From Chthonomonas calidirosea (GTDB lineage: Bacteria; Armatimonadota; Fimbriimonadia; Fimbriimonadales; Fimbriimonadaceae): 64,000 nt of DNA. The notes beneath the pieces are model-generated. The model was not told the origin of the DNA and made no database searches. It was given only the letters and a program-made list of their open reading frames with translations. A program made the translations under genes and the position numbers. Position 1 is the first letter of the stretch, and every line of letters starts with the position of its first letter. The stretch lies in NCBI GenBank assembly GCA_945882415.1, contig CAMCWC010000015.1:23302-87301 (forward strand), given 5' to 3'. Positions 53,007-63,700 of the stretch are shown one piece after another.

Positions 53007-55520
53007 TCACCGGCGATTTCTCTTCGAGATTAGAGTCGGTCTCGGAGAATTTGCGCCTTTTTCCGCTCCCCACAGAATATCTGCCAATTCTCGGTCTGGG
53101 GCCGATTCTTCGCGGAAGGTGTGGAACAAGCGAGCCGAATCGGCCGCCCGGTATGCCATTGCCGTATTCGCCCGGAAAGTCGCCTTCGCCGGAAGAATGG
53201 CCTTGTACGGATCGCCATTCACAACCTTCGCCTCAAAAACATCTAGCGGCTTCGCCGTAAACATCATCTGGTTTGCTGGCTTCATCCCCAGCAACCATTC
53301 AACCGTCCGCAAAGCGCTGTCGGTATTGAAGAACCGGCTGTCCACCTTTGCCCGCTGGACCTTCGGATGAATCACGAACGCGATGCTGCGATGCCCTTCA
53401 ACGTGATCGTAACCGCCTTGCGCATCGTCCTCCACGCACACAATCGCAGTCTGATTCCAGAGCGGACCATTGCTCACGGTTTCGACCAATTGTCCCAACG
53501 CGTAGTCGTTGTCGGCAATCATAGCCGAAGGCGTCGGCGCCCCCGGAGTCGTGCCGTTTGTATGGTTGTTCCCCAGCCGGAGCAGCATCAGCGGTGGCAC
53601 TTTTTTCGCCTTGATTAACCGCGCGTAATCCGCCCGCCAAGCCGCAATCCGGCTCTTGAAGCCCCGATACTCCTTCCGATGCTTGGGATAAGTTAGCCCG
53701 TACTTCTCCCAAGCATCGCTATCCGCGTAATCCAAGTCATACATCCGGAAGTTCGGATCAACTCGGCCCGCAAAGGCCCGCATCGTCGGCTCATTGTCAT
53801 TGGAAATCGGCCGCCCCGCCCGGTCGCGCAATGGCACGCCGAGGGCGATGTACATTCCGTAATTCTTGAACTCGCGGTTCTGCCGAAGCGCATTATCCCA
53901 AATGTAGCCACCCGGCGGATCGTTCACGTTCCGCAAGCCGTACGCATCGGCCGGCGTCCCGTTGTTTTGCCCCTCGTAGTCGTACTCCCGTTTCCGGCCG
54001 CTGTACTCGTACTGCGCGTTGCGCTGAACGTATTCGCTCGTGATGCCGGCGGTGGACCAAGACCAGCCGTCCGCACTCATTTCGGCGTTCGCGTAAAAGT
54101 TATCGAACAGCACAAACCGCTTAGCCAGCGCCCGCTGATTTGGAATCACGTCGTCACCATAGAGGTGCAATTCCTTCATGCCGAGCCCCTGGGGCAAATC
54201 GCCGAACATCTGGTCGTAGGTTCGGTTCTCCTTCACGATATAAATCACGTGCTTGATCCCCGCCGGAACGGGCGGCAGTTTTGGCGCACTTTTAACGTGG
54301 TTCAACTGCAGCGTGAGCTGCGTCATCGCCGCCAGAGTTTTCATCTGCGACGGCTTGACCGTGTAAGCAAGCCCTCGTAGCGAAGCCCGAATTCCTGGCC
54401 CGGAATCGCCGTTCTCCATCCCGAGCTTTTTCATCATCGCCGGTGGAACGTTCGGATTCTTAAACCGATCCCCCTTCGCGCTCAAGATCTGCAAGCCGGA
54501 CTTCGACGCCACCACGTCGGTGGGATACCAACCCGTCGGCACCATCCCCGTCATCTGGCGGGAGGCCCGATCAAATACCGCTACGCAGTTCAAATCGCTC
54601 AATGCGACGTACAAAGTTTTCTCGTCTGGCGAAAGCGAGCTCCCTAAAGGATTGGTCCCTGGCAATCCTCGCAACGCGACCGGTCGGGTGAGATAAGTGG
54701 CAACAATCTTGTTCGAGGTCGTGTCAATCTCCGAAACCGTGTCGCTGTTGGAGTTGGTCACGAAAAGCCGCGAGCCATCCCGATTCAAGTTCAAATACGT
54801 CGGCTGCTCGCCGGTCCGAATCACGTTACGAATCGCCAATGTGTCCGGGTCAATCTCCAGAACATGGCCCTCACGCTCGCTGGTGGCAAACAATTTGGCC
54901 GGTCGCGTACCCGCCGCCGCGACATAGCGAACATCCAACGGAAACCCGGAGATCGGCATCGTCGCGACCGCCTTCGGGTTGCCTCGCCGGAACTTCACAA
55001 TCGCCCCCTTCTGCTCACTCAGCGCAAACGTCTGGTTGCCGAGCACAAACACATCCTGCTGATCCGCCGATAGCGCAACCCCGGCGAAAAACTGCGGCAT
55101 CAACGCCCCGATCAAAGGCCGCGGAGCCGAGTAAGTCTCGACCGGACCCTCAAGTTGCCCCGTCTCCGAGACCCGGTAAGCCGCAACACGATCCGAACCT
55201 CCGTGCGACGCCCAAAGCATCAACTTGCCGTCTGGTTGCTTCACAAACGCCAAACCGAAATACAGCCCGTCCTTGCCCGATTTCTTCCCTGGCGGCAATC
55301 CGTTGAACTTCAGCGCACCCGTGACGCGGCCAGTCGTGGTGTCGATGATCGAAAGCCGCTGATCAATCCCGGTGTTTGTGACCGCCATCCAGCGTCCACT
55401 CGGCGACAATTCCGCATTCACCGGAAAACCCCCAATCGAAACCGGAGACCCCATCGCCAAGATCAGGCGGCCAGTTGAGTTCGGTGTTTGTGCGGGAAGA
55501 GAAAGCAGCAGCGCCAGCAT
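53007..55520 (-). CDS. Beta-propeller (YVTN/YncE-like) fused to a phosphoesterase domain
   Basis: 837 aa with a short N-terminal signal. The propeller (about 25-400) contains repeats such as [22 protein letters not shown] and [22 protein letters not shown]. The phosphoesterase (about 420-800) starts [21 protein letters not shown] and has [21 protein letters not shown], both typical of the phospholipase C/acid phosphatase family PF04185, with [17 protein letters not shown] near the end. An extracytoplasmic phosphatase or phospholipase is likely. TAA-containing elements with an 11-nt spacing lie directly upstream, so Pho control is possible. Flanked by convergent and divergent genes; a single-gene unit. 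Confidence 0.88.
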   Translation of the reverse strand: MLALLLSLPAQTPNSTGRLILAMGSPVSIGGFPVNAELSPSGRWMAVTNTGIDQRLSIIDTTTGRVTGALKFNGLPPGKKSGKDGLYFGLAFVKQPDGKLMLWASHGGSDRVAAYRVSETGQLEGPVETYSAPRPLIGALMPQFFAGVALSADQQDVFVLGNQTFALSEQKGAIVKFRRGNPKAVATMPISGFPLDVRYVAAAGTRPAKLFATSEREGHVLEIDPDTLAIRNVIRTGEQPTYLNLNRDGSRLFVTNSNSDTVSEIDTTSNKIVATYLTRPVALRGLPGTNPLGSSLSPDEKTLYVALSDLNCVAVFDRASRQMTGMVPTGWYPTDVVASKSGLQILSAKGDRFKNPNVPPAMMKKLGMENGDSGPGIRASLRGLAYTVKPSQMKTLAAMTQLTLQLNHVKSAPKLPPVPAGIKHVIYIVKENRTYDQMFGDLPQGLGMKELHLYGDDVIPNQRALAKRFVLFDNFYANAEMSADGWSWSTAGITSEYVQRNAQYEYSGRKREYDYEGQNNGTPADAYGLRNVNDPPGGYIWDNALRQNREFKNYGMYIALGVPLRDRAGRPISNDNEPTMRAFAGRVDPNFRMYDLDYADSDAWEKYGLTYPKHRKEYRGFKSRIAAWRADYARLIKAKKVPPLMLLRLGNNHTNGTTPGAPTPSAMIADNDYALGQLVETVSNGPLWNQTAIVCVEDDAQGGYDHVEGHRSIAFVIHPKVQRAKVDSRFFNTDSALRTVEWLLGMKPANQMMFTAKPLDVFEAKVVNGDPYKAILPAKATFRANTAMAYRAADSARLFHTFREESAPDRELADILWGAEKGANSPRPTLISKRNRR

Positions 55521-55648
55521 TAGATTAACTTAAAGTTAGCTGACGGGTGTTTGCGGAACGTTAAGAAGGCGAAATTGGCCATCCTGGCCCTTCGCCCGCC
55601 CATCCTTTGGCTGATACTAAACACGAGCCAGCCCCCCGAAACGGTGCG

Positions 55649-56455
55649 CTAGATCCGAAGAACCATGCCGTCGAAGCCGGGTTCGATGCGATACTTGCCA
55701 AGTTCCCGCTCCAGATCGGAGTGGCGCGCAAGCCCCTTTGCGCTGTGGTGAGTCGTCACCACGCGGCTTTTGTCGTGCAAAACCTTCGATTCGCGCAGGG
55801 CCTCAACCACCCCCGCGCAGGCCTCGACGTCCAAATGCCCTTCGTAGGTGCTCTTTCGCAACCCATCCGTGCACTCGATAACGAGAAGATCAAGCCGGTA
55901 ATCCTGCAAAAATCCGAACGTCTCCTGCTTCCAAACTCCCGTGTCGGTCGCATACAAGAACGTCTTCCCTTCGCGTTGGAAAATCAGGTTCTGCGAATCC
56001 TCATCCTCTTTGTGCCGTGCCTGAATCGGCGTGATCGTGTAATCGAGATGATTGAACGACTGGAAGCTGAACGTCTGCCGAACTTCGATCGGCCAATCTG
56101 GAAATGCCTCGGGCAAGGCCGCAGAAATCCGGTCGTTGCCGTAAATGATGTACGGCATAAACAACTGTTCCGTAAATGGAAACAGCGTGTACTGAATTTC
56201 GCGTCGGGCAAAGTGGTCGTCGTGCCCGTGAGTAAAAATCAGAGCCGTCCAGTCGGCAGCTCGCAGCTTATCTCGCTGCAATTGGTGAACCGAATCTGGC
56301 GGAAGATCGATTTTGATGTGGCCGTCTAACAGCGCCGAAGACCGGGTGCGAACGTCCTTTCCGCCGTATCGCCGCGCATAGCGCGAGATCTCGTCATCAC
56401 CGTAAAACGTTGGAATTCCATCTGCGGCGCCGGTGCCAAGCAGTCGGATTTCCAT
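55649..56455 (-). CDS. Metallo-beta-lactamase-fold hydrolase (PhnP-like)
   Basis: 268 aa with the metal motifs IFTHGHDDHFARR (H-x-H-x-D-H), LYATDTG and VTTHHSAKG, and the N-terminal LLGTGAADGIP seen in PhnP and RNase Z relatives. PhnP hydrolyses cyclic phosphodiesters from phosphonate breakdown; other relatives process different phosphodiesters. No phosphonate genes are nearby. Its ATG overlaps the stop of the DUF1015-like gene by one base (TGATG), so the two are coupled. Confidence 0.88.
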   Translation of the reverse strand: MEIRLLGTGAADGIPTFYGDDEISRYARRYGGKDVRTRSSALLDGHIKIDLPPDSVHQLQRDKLRAADWTALIFTHGHDDHFARREIQYTLFPFTEQLFMPYIIYGNDRISAALPEAFPDWPIEVRQTFSFQSFNHLDYTITPIQARHKEDEDSQNLIFQREGKTFLYATDTGVWKQETFGFLQDYRLDLLVIECTDGLRKSTYEGHLDVEACAGVVEALRESKVLHDKSRVVTTHHSAKGLARHSDLERELGKYRIEPGFDGMVLRI

Positions 56456-57555
56456 CAGCGCGCAAAATCTCCGTACCCAAACATCGCCGCACCGGAGAAT
56501 GGCGCAGGATCAAGGCTCAAGCATCGGCTCGGCAAACGAAGACCGTTCTGCGCCAAACCGCTCAGCATTTCGCCAGAAATCGGTGCGAAGTCTAATGTCG
56601 GCATCGGAACCCGAGATGGTGGCGCGTAAAAGCGAGTCACCGGATTCCCCCAAACTCGGGAAACCAGCAGCTCGTGCCCTATCCAAATTCCAAAATCCTT
56701 TAGCATTTCGATCTCCGGACCGTCATCTTCGGTCACGTGTTCCTCCACCCGAATGGGACTAAGCACAAAGGCCCTACCATCCGCCACACGGAAGCCCACA
56801 TCGCCAACGGCAAGCGGTTCAGACGTTCTCGGCGACAGAGTCCCCATTCTTCGCGCGCTCGCCAAAAAGTCCTTCGACTCAATAGTAGGCAACCCGACCG
56901 ACCACGGATGGAGCTTTTGACCCACGAACGACCCGAGCGCAACCAACGCGAAGTGCTCAGGCGCATTCTCCTCTAGGTTCGAACGCTGCCGTCGAAAATT
57001 AAGCGCTGCCTCGTATTCCTCCACCGCCCCAACAATGTACGCATCCGAAATTTCCGGCAATTCGGCATCCACCCGGAGCACCTTGGCGTCGCCAAAATTC
57101 CCAACAAGCTCGCCCGAAACCCCGTTTAGCCAAGTATCGAACTCATCGTCTTGCGTCAACGCCATGATCGGTTCGAGTTGCGTTCGAGTCGCTTCCAACA
57201 AGCGCAGCCGATCCTCTCGCCGGTTAACGTCCGTCAAGACCATCGGCGTCAAATCGTCAAGCCGCACTAGGGCGAGGAGATAGCGGCACGTGCCGTAATC
57301 CAGCACAAAAGCGCGCTCTCGACCCGTTCCGAGAATCGCGGTGCGTCGCCAGTCTGCCAATTGCGCCGCCGATCGAGCGTAGCGAATGAACTTGCTTCGG
57401 TCATCTGCCTGGCCCTCTGGGCTCGAAAGCCGGCCAATGTTCACGGAGGTGGTCAGTTGCGGAAAGGGGAAGGCAGAATGTGGCCCCAGAAATCCGTCGG
57501 AGACGCTTGCGTCGGCCTGACGACGCAAGGCACGCCATGGCCGAAGCTGAATCAT
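56455..57555 (-). CDS. DUF1015-like protein, reduced N terminus
   Basis: 366 aa. The start IQLRPWRALRR and the mid-region sequence DVNRREDRLRLLEATRTQLEPIMAL resemble the DUF1015 family, which has an 'I-x-P-F-x-A' opening and an 'H-E-x-T-x-x-x-D-R-L-x-L-L' block. The usual PPYDVIS motif is not visible, and the family's His-Glu of the second block reads Arg-Arg-Glu, so it looks diverged. The function of DUF1015 is poorly known. It is the first gene of a two-gene unit with the PhnP-like hydrolase. Confidence 0.6.
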   Translation of the reverse strand: MIQLRPWRALRRQADASVSDGFLGPHSAFPFPQLTTSVNIGRLSSPEGQADDRSKFIRYARSAAQLADWRRTAILGTGRERAFVLDYGTCRYLLALVRLDDLTPMVLTDVNRREDRLRLLEATRTQLEPIMALTQDDEFDTWLNGVSGELVGNFGDAKVLRVDAELPEISDAYIVGAVEEYEAALNFRRQRSNLEENAPEHFALVALGSFVGQKLHPWSVGLPTIESKDFLASARRMGTLSPRTSEPLAVGDVGFRVADGRAFVLSPIRVEEHVTEDDGPEIEMLKDFGIWIGHELLVSRVWGNPVTRFYAPPSRVPMPTLDFAPISGEMLSGLAQNGLRLPSRCLSLDPAPFSGAAMFGYGDFAR

Positions 57556-57632
57556 TCTTTTGACTTTACCGGGATTAACGCTTGCCTAACCCATCACCGG
57601 TAGACTTTTGCATCTTGGGTGAGGAAGCACGC

Positions 57633-58502
57633 GTGACAGTCGTATACGCAGGGGTGGAAAAGTGGCGGAAAATCTCAGACCGCATCGACGCCCGGATGTC
57701 GGAACTTTTACCGCCAGAGTCAGAAGTCCCCGGCGCGCTGCATGCGGCGATGCGCTATGCCGCGCTGTCGCCCGGAAAGCGAGTGCGCCCCATGCTCTGC
57801 CTCGCCTTCGCTACGGCCTGTGGAGCCGATGACAAAGTGGCCCTAGATGCCGCGTGCGCCATCGAGATGGTCCACGCCTTCTCACTCATCCACGACGACC
57901 TTCCGGCGATCGACAACGACGACCTGCGCCGCGGACGCCCGACCTGCCACAAACAATTCACCGAAGCCATCGCCATCCTTGCCGGCGACGCGCTGTTTGC
58001 CCTTTCCGGTGAGATCATGCTCTCCACTGGAAACGTGGAAGCCTGCAAAATCCTCGCTGCCGCCGTGCGCAGACTTGTTCAAGGCGAAATGCTGGACGTC
58101 TTGAGCGAAGGGCAGGAGATCAATCCGGAGACCCTGCGGTTCATCCATGTCAACAAGACCGGTGCCTTGATCGCCGCAAGTTGTGCGATTGGCGCGCTCT
58201 TAGCAGATGCACCGCCGGAACTTGTCGCAAAGGCGACCGAGTACGGCGAGGCGATCGGACTCGCTTTCCAAATTGCCGACGACGTACTGAATGTAGAAGG
58301 CGACCCGAGCCAGACCGGAAAATCGGTGGGCTCCGATGCCGAAAGGAAAAAGGCAACTTATCCCGCCCTGTACGGCCTCGCCGATGCGAAGGCCAAAGCT
58401 TTGGAACTCGCGGCGGAAGCCGAAGACTGCCTCACCGTCTTCCCGGGCGATGTCGAACCCCTCCGCGCCCTCGCTCGCTTCAGCATTGAGCGACTTCACT
58501 AG
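57633..58502 (+). CDS. ispA: Short-chain prenyl synthase (geranyl/farnesyl diphosphate synthase)
   Basis: 289 aa from GTG 57633, with GAGGAAG six bases upstream (the ATG-led frame from 57582 is longer but has no site). First aspartate-rich motif LIHDDLPAIDNDDLRRG, second FQIADDVLNVEGD followed by GKSVGSD, plus SPGKRVRPML: the IspA pattern with the extra 'PAIDNDD' insertion of bacterial FPP synthases. It supplies C15 or C20 primer for quinone and undecaprenyl chains. It is followed 81 nt later by ftsZ. Confidence 0.9.
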   Translation: MTVVYAGVEKWRKISDRIDARMSELLPPESEVPGALHAAMRYAALSPGKRVRPMLCLAFATACGADDKVALDAACAIEMVHAFSLIHDDLPAIDNDDLRRGRPTCHKQFTEAIAILAGDALFALSGEIMLSTGNVEACKILAAAVRRLVQGEMLDVLSEGQEINPETLRFIHVNKTGALIAASCAIGALLADAPPELVAKATEYGEAIGLAFQIADDVLNVEGDPSQTGKSVGSDAERKKATYPALYGLADAKAKALELAAEAEDCLTVFPGDVEPLRALARFSIERLH

Positions 58503-58583
58503 CAATTCCTGACGCTTTTTGGCCTCGCACGGCGTCCTTGGCATATCCGGGGGCAATGAAGCCTTATTGGTTTTTGAGTAGCG

Positions 58584-59702
58584 ATGCGACCAGAAAATCT
58601 ATTTGAGAGTCAAGCAACGATCAAAGTAATCGGCGTGGGTGGCGCCGGTTCGAACGCCGTCAACCGCATGATTGCCGAAGGCGTTGAAGGCGTGCAGTTC
58701 GTCACCATGAACACGGACGCCCAAGCTCTGAGCCAGAGCCGCGCCGATTTGAAGCTGCAACTGGGCGATGAGCTCACCCGTGGCCTTGGCGCTGGTGGCG
58801 ATCCTCAGATCGGCGAGCGAGCCGCCCTCGAGAGCGAGCGCGACATCGAAGCCATTCTCGATGGCAGCGATATGGTCTTCATCACCGCCGGAATGGGCGG
58901 TGGAACCGGCACCGGCGCGGCCCCTGTGGTCGCCGAAATGGCCCGAAAGCTCGGAATCCTCACCGTTGGCGTCGTCACCAAGCCGTTCATCTTCGAAGGC
59001 CCACGACGACGACGACTTGCCGAAGAAGGCGCTGCGAAGCTCCAGAGCCAGGTCGACACTCTCATCACCGTTCCAAACGACCGACTTCTCCGCGTGGTCG
59101 ATAAGCGCACGACGATGCAGCAGGCTTTCGCCGCTGCGGATGACGTGCTACGACAAGGCGTCCAGGGCATCTCGGACATCATCCTCTTCCCCGGCATCAT
59201 CAATGTCGACTTCGCCGACGTCCGCAGCGTCATGAGCAACGCCGGAATCGCCCTCATGGGCCTTGGCCGAGGCATCGGCGAGCAGCGGGCCAAGATGGCC
59301 GCCCAGGCCGCCGCGACCTCTCCACTCCTAGAAACCAGCATCGAAGGCGCAAAGCGACTTCTGGTCAACATTTCCGCGGGTGCCGACTTCAGCATCGGAG
59401 AAGCCCACGAGGCCATGGAGTACATCCTCCAGTTCACCGACTCGGAAGACGCCGACATCATCATGGGTCACGTGTTGCGAGATAACGCCGAAGGCGAGGT
59501 CCAAGTGACCCTGCTCGCCGCTGGAATGGGCACCAGCTCCGCCGGCACGGTGCGCACTTCCCGCGATCGCGAGATTTTCTACGATGCCGGCAGCGAGCCA
59601 ACCACCGCCCCGGTAACCGCCATGTCCCCCCGAATCGACCTCGACGAGATCGACCTCGACATCCCCACCTTCCTCCGCCGCCAACGCGGCGGCTCGGCCT
59701 AA
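58584..59702 (+). CDS. ftsZ: Cell-division protein FtsZ
   Basis: 372 aa. The tubulin-type GTP loop is [19 protein letters not shown], with an N-terminal [14 protein letters not shown] and a T7 synergy loop [11 protein letters not shown]. The C-terminal peptide [11 protein letters not shown] binds partners such as FtsA. It forms the cytokinetic ring. ftsA, ftsQ and mur genes are not adjacent, so it is outside a dcw cluster and sits next to ispA. A rho-independent terminator follows. Confidence 0.97.
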   Translation: MRPENLFESQATIKVIGVGGAGSNAVNRMIAEGVEGVQFVTMNTDAQALSQSRADLKLQLGDELTRGLGAGGDPQIGERAALESERDIEAILDGSDMVFITAGMGGGTGTGAAPVVAEMARKLGILTVGVVTKPFIFEGPRRRRLAEEGAAKLQSQVDTLITVPNDRLLRVVDKRTTMQQAFAAADDVLRQGVQGISDIILFPGIINVDFADVRSVMSNAGIALMGLGRGIGEQRAKMAAQAAATSPLLETSIEGAKRLLVNISAGADFSIGEAHEAMEYILQFTDSEDADIIMGHVLRDNAEGEVQVTLLAAGMGTSSAGTVRTSRDREIFYDAGSEPTTAPVTAMSPRIDLDEIDLDIPTFLRRQRGGSA

Positions 59703-59759
59703 ATTTAGTCCTGCACGAAAACCGACGCTAGATCGGGAACACGTAACTGGTCCAACGCT

Positions 59760-59788
59760 TGCCTCGCCAAATGGCGGGGCATTTTTTG
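59760..59788 (+). terminator. Rho-independent terminator of ftsZ
   Basis: GCCTCGCC (59761-59768), loop AAAT, GGCGGGGC (59773-59780) form an 8-bp GC-rich stem with one G-T pair, followed by ATTTTTTG. 58 nt past the ftsZ stop; the clearest intrinsic terminator in the window. Confidence 0.85.
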
Positions 59789-60227
59789 TTTAGAGGTTGG
59801 CGTCCCGTAGCCGTTTGAACCCCTTCTCCATTCCGATGGACGAGGGGCAGGGTGGAGAGCCCAGAAAGCCGCAAGCAATTTCGGTCACGGCAACCCGACG
59901 CACACATGACCCTTCGAGCCAACCTGCCCTTTTAATAACCACTTTTCGGTAAGGCGGAATGAACTAAGGTGCCGCAGGATCCCTAGAGTTCGTGAAGAAG
60001 CTCGCAAGTCGCCATTCTTCCAGTAACGGTCAAGATAAGATCGCGGATGTCACGCACCCGATCACCGGGCCAGACTCGCTCAGTCAGTCCCCACGCATCG
60101 TATCTGGCTCCATAGTATTACCTGCTAAGCGCGGCCACGCAGTCTACATAATCCATCGATTGAACGTTCGGCAAACTTTCAGCGACTACCAGAGTGCTTA
60201 GCGAGATTTACTGAACGTCAAACGAAA
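59789..60227. other. Intergenic stretch without a supported gene
   Basis: Between the ftsZ terminator and the small secreted gene. A 64-aa minus frame (59728-59922) crosses the terminator and is not credible. A 69-aa plus frame (59992-60201, GTG start) has no motif or ribosome binding site. The G/C-rich part near 59820-59935 could hold a structured RNA, but I could not match it to a known class. Confidence 0.4.
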
Positions 60228-60776
60228 TCACTTAGACAACCCTTTCTTAAATCTAATATCGGATTTATACTCCGTGACACTCACGAGAACACCATCACCC
60301 CGGATCGACTCAACAGTCATCACGGTATCGATTAGTTCACGGAGCTGAGAGTCTACTGGAATGTAAGAGGTCTTCGTTATCGTCACGGAGTCTGTATCCA
60401 AGGTACTCATGTCCACGGTACACAGAATGCCGTTGATCGTGACATTTTTCGCGATCAAAACCTTTTGAATGCGGGCGCTCTTGATTACCTTCTTTCGAAC
60501 CGCTTCGTCGGGGAAGGAGGCTCGGAGGAATGATTCGGCAGCATCTTCAACCGGCGACAATCGCGAGACAGGCGAAGTGACGGTCCTCGTAACTCCATTT
60601 TCAGTTGCCTTGATCACAAGGTCATTTTTGACTTTGCGAACTTCACAAAACGCATCAGTCTTGAGGGGCAGCATGCCCTGCCCTTCTAGCCCCACGCTCC
60701 TAGTTATAAGCTTGTAACTACATGATGGCGATACTGCCGAGAAGACGAGATATGCACTGAGAAGAGTTGTAACCAT
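60228..60776 (-). CDS. Small secreted hypothetical protein coupled to RHS gene
   Basis: 182 aa. A hydrophobic N terminus (VTTLLSAYLVFSAVSPSC) may be a signal or lipoprotein peptide ending at Cys. The rest has strands with many Thr/Val/Lys and no enzymatic motif, and ends in VSVTEYKSDIRFKKGLSK. It starts at the A of the RHS stop (TAATG), one-base overlap, so translation depends on the RHS gene. The region is AT-richer than upstream. An immunity or accessory protein for the RHS tip is possible, but the signal peptide argues for a periplasmic target. Function unknown. Confidence 0.65.
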   Translation of the reverse strand: MVTTLLSAYLVFSAVSPSCSYKLITRSVGLEGQGMLPLKTDAFCEVRKVKNDLVIKATENGVTRTVTSPVSRLSPVEDAAESFLRASFPDEAVRKKVIKSARIQKVLIAKNVTINGILCTVDMSTLDTDSVTITKTSYIPVDSQLRELIDTVMTVESIRGDGVLVSVTEYKSDIRFKKGLSK

Positions 60777-63700
60777 TAGAACCTTATTGATATGCCTAAA
60801 AATAGTCCGCCAGGACCGTAGCTCAGTTCTCCGTACCTAAAACGTATAGGAGGGATCTTTAAGCAAACAGGGCACTGCCCGAGAATACACCTAATACCCT
60901 TCAAACCGGGCTTATCCTGACTACACTTCTCGCCTGGGGCTGTGACACGGAGAGAACAAGCGATGCAAGACTCGGTTGGCGGTGGCGGAGGTGTACCACC
61001 GCCACCGCCTCCACCGCCAGCACCATCCGGACATTTAACTTCGATGCTATCACCAGGCTTCGGGCCCATCTTCCCTTGGCAAAGATAATTCGTCGTGCCT
61101 CCAGAGCAACAATCACAGTCAAGATCTCCGTTGGGACATCTCATCTGGATGAGCTTCCTCGGAGCTGCACACTTCAGTTTCGAACAATCCTTCGGTGGTT
61201 CGCAGGGAGAGAGACCAAGGTAGTCAAAGAACTTGACCGGGTCTTGTCCCGCGTATCCAAATCCTAGCTGATTCGGCCACAAAGGATCGACCGTGTACCA
61301 CCGACCGGTAACTGGATCAAATACCCTCGCCCGGTCGTAGAGCCGCCGAGCAGTATCGAAGTGATAGCCCCAAGTACCCGCGTACCCCCAGGAAGTATCG
61401 TTGACTCCAACCGAGTCCCGAATCTCGCCATAAGGCCAGTAGGCCGCATCGTAAACTTGGTTCCCGCTCGCGTCCAAAACTTTGACCACCGAACCAAGAG
61501 AGTCCGGCACCAGGAGCGACTCGCTGCCACCGGTCTCAGAATCCAAAATCTGCGCGTCGATGGTACTAAAGGTAGTCACTTCGCTTGGCGTTCGGGATTG
61601 AAGATAGTCGCTACCGTCCCACACGAAGGTCGTTCGTGTACCGCCAACCTCGAGGAACCGACGCATACCATCCGCCCAGTAGGCAAGCGTAGACCGAGCC
61701 CCGCCCGGATCAATCGCTGTCCGCATCCGGTTCTCATAGTCATAAGCGTAAGTCGTCCGAGACCCACCCGCATTCACCGCCGTCTGGTTTCCGTTGGCAT
61801 CAAAGGTGTAAGTAGAAACCACCGCCCCCTCAACCGAAGTCACCAACCGCGAACCCGCGTTGTAAGTCATCGTAATCGGGCTCGAACCCTGCTGACTCTT
61901 CACGGTGATGTTCCCGACTGCATCCATCGTAAACGTCGCAAAGGCGCCGGTGACCTGTTGCCCCGTGAGCCGGTCCGCCGAGTCATAAGTATAAGACGTC
62001 ACAACCGCGTCCCGGAGTTGAGAAATCTTTCGACCTGCCGAATCGTAGGCATCCACAATGGTTAGAATCGGAGATCCACCGACACGCTCAACCTGCGTGA
62101 CCACCCGGCTCAGCGCATCGTAAGCCGTCAACCGGTCACCCGTACCGTAGTTCACCGTCGTTCGCCGCGAATCCGCATCATAGCTGAAGGTATAAATGCG
62201 GCTCTCCGTGCTCACAAAACTCGCCACCCGGTTCAGGGCATCGTAGCTGTACGTGTGCCGTCCGTCGCTCGTGTCGCGGAGCAACGTTCGGTTGCCGACC
62301 TGGTCATAAGTATTCGTGTACCGAATATTGCCGGAAAGTCGAACCACGTCGACTTCGTTCCGAGCGGTGTAGCTGACAATCTGGTCGCTGCCCGAAAGGT
62401 ATAGCGTGGTGGTCAAATTACCAACCGGGTCGTACTGCAGGGTCATCTTCGTGTTGTCGGCATACAGAATCCCAGTCTGCTGCCCCGCCGCATCGTACGT
62501 AATCGTCTTAAGCCAACCGTTCGCATCCAGCATCGTCACCGGCCGACCCGCTGCATCGTAGCTCGTCGTTGCAAAAGCCCCCAGCTCGTTCTGAATTGAC
62601 CGTGGCCGTCCGACTGGATCGTATGCAAAGGTAATACGATTGCCTCTTGCATCCTGCCGCCCGGTCTCCTGTCCCGCCAGATCATACGAGAAGGTCGTGC
62701 GATACCCAAGCGGATCAACTGTCGCCAGCACCCGGTTGCTCGTCGGTGCATAAACCGTCGTCGAAACAAACCCAAGCGGATTCTTCACCGTCTCCTGGTT
62801 ACCGTTCGCATCGTAAGTGAACGAAGTCCGGTTCCCCAGCGCATCCACCACCGCCTCCACCTGACCAGCGAGGTCGTAGACCGTTGTCGTGATGAAGCCG
62901 AGACTGGAGATCATCGAAACCTGACGACCGACGCTGTCATAGCTGTAAGTTGTTCGGTTGTTCAGCGCGTCAATGCTTGCGATGAGATCTCGCGCATTGT
63001 AAACGCTTGTCGTGCGGTTACCTCGAGCATCTTCAACGGCCCATGGTCGTCCAGCGTCGTCATAGACGGTCGTAGTGCGGTATCCCAGAGCGTCAATCGT
63101 GGCTTCAACTCGCTTTGCGACATCGTATTCAGTCGTTGTGATAAACCCACGAGCGTTCATCACCGTGACTGGGTAGCCCATGTTGTCATACGACGTTGTG
63201 GTCTTGAACCCAAGCGCATTCTCAACCACGGTTCTTCGCTCGAAACGACCGTAACTGAAAGTTGTCCGGTTGTTCAGCGGGTCCACGACGGCCTGTAAAA
63301 GACAACCGTCGTAAATGTACGTCGTGACCTCATTAAGGGCGTTCGTGATCGTCACCACGTGATTCGCGACATCATAACCGTAGCTCGTCACGCGTCCAAG
63401 CGGATCAATCGTCGCGATTACCCGGCTTAGGGAGTCATAAACGTTGGTGATGACCGCCCCATCGGCCATCACTTGGGTTACCAAGTTGCCGATCGCGTCG
63501 TAGCTGAAGGTTGTCGTCAGTCCTCTTGGGTCGGTGCTCGTTTTGAGCAGCCCGTCCGAGTCATAAGAAAAGCTGGATACTCGGCCGAGCGGATCGGTAA
63601 TCCGGGTCACGCGCTTGGTTGAGCCAGTACCTTCATAGGCATAGGTCGTTGTAGCGCCATTCGCCTCGATTAGCGTAGTAACATTTCCAAATGAGTCGTA

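Noticed and set aside
59728..59922. 64-aa minus-strand frame
   Set aside because: It runs through the ftsZ terminator and has no ribosome binding site or recognisable motif.
59992..60201. 69-aa plus-strand frame
   Set aside because: GTG start without a binding site, no motif, and it ends just before a convergent gene; not enough support.
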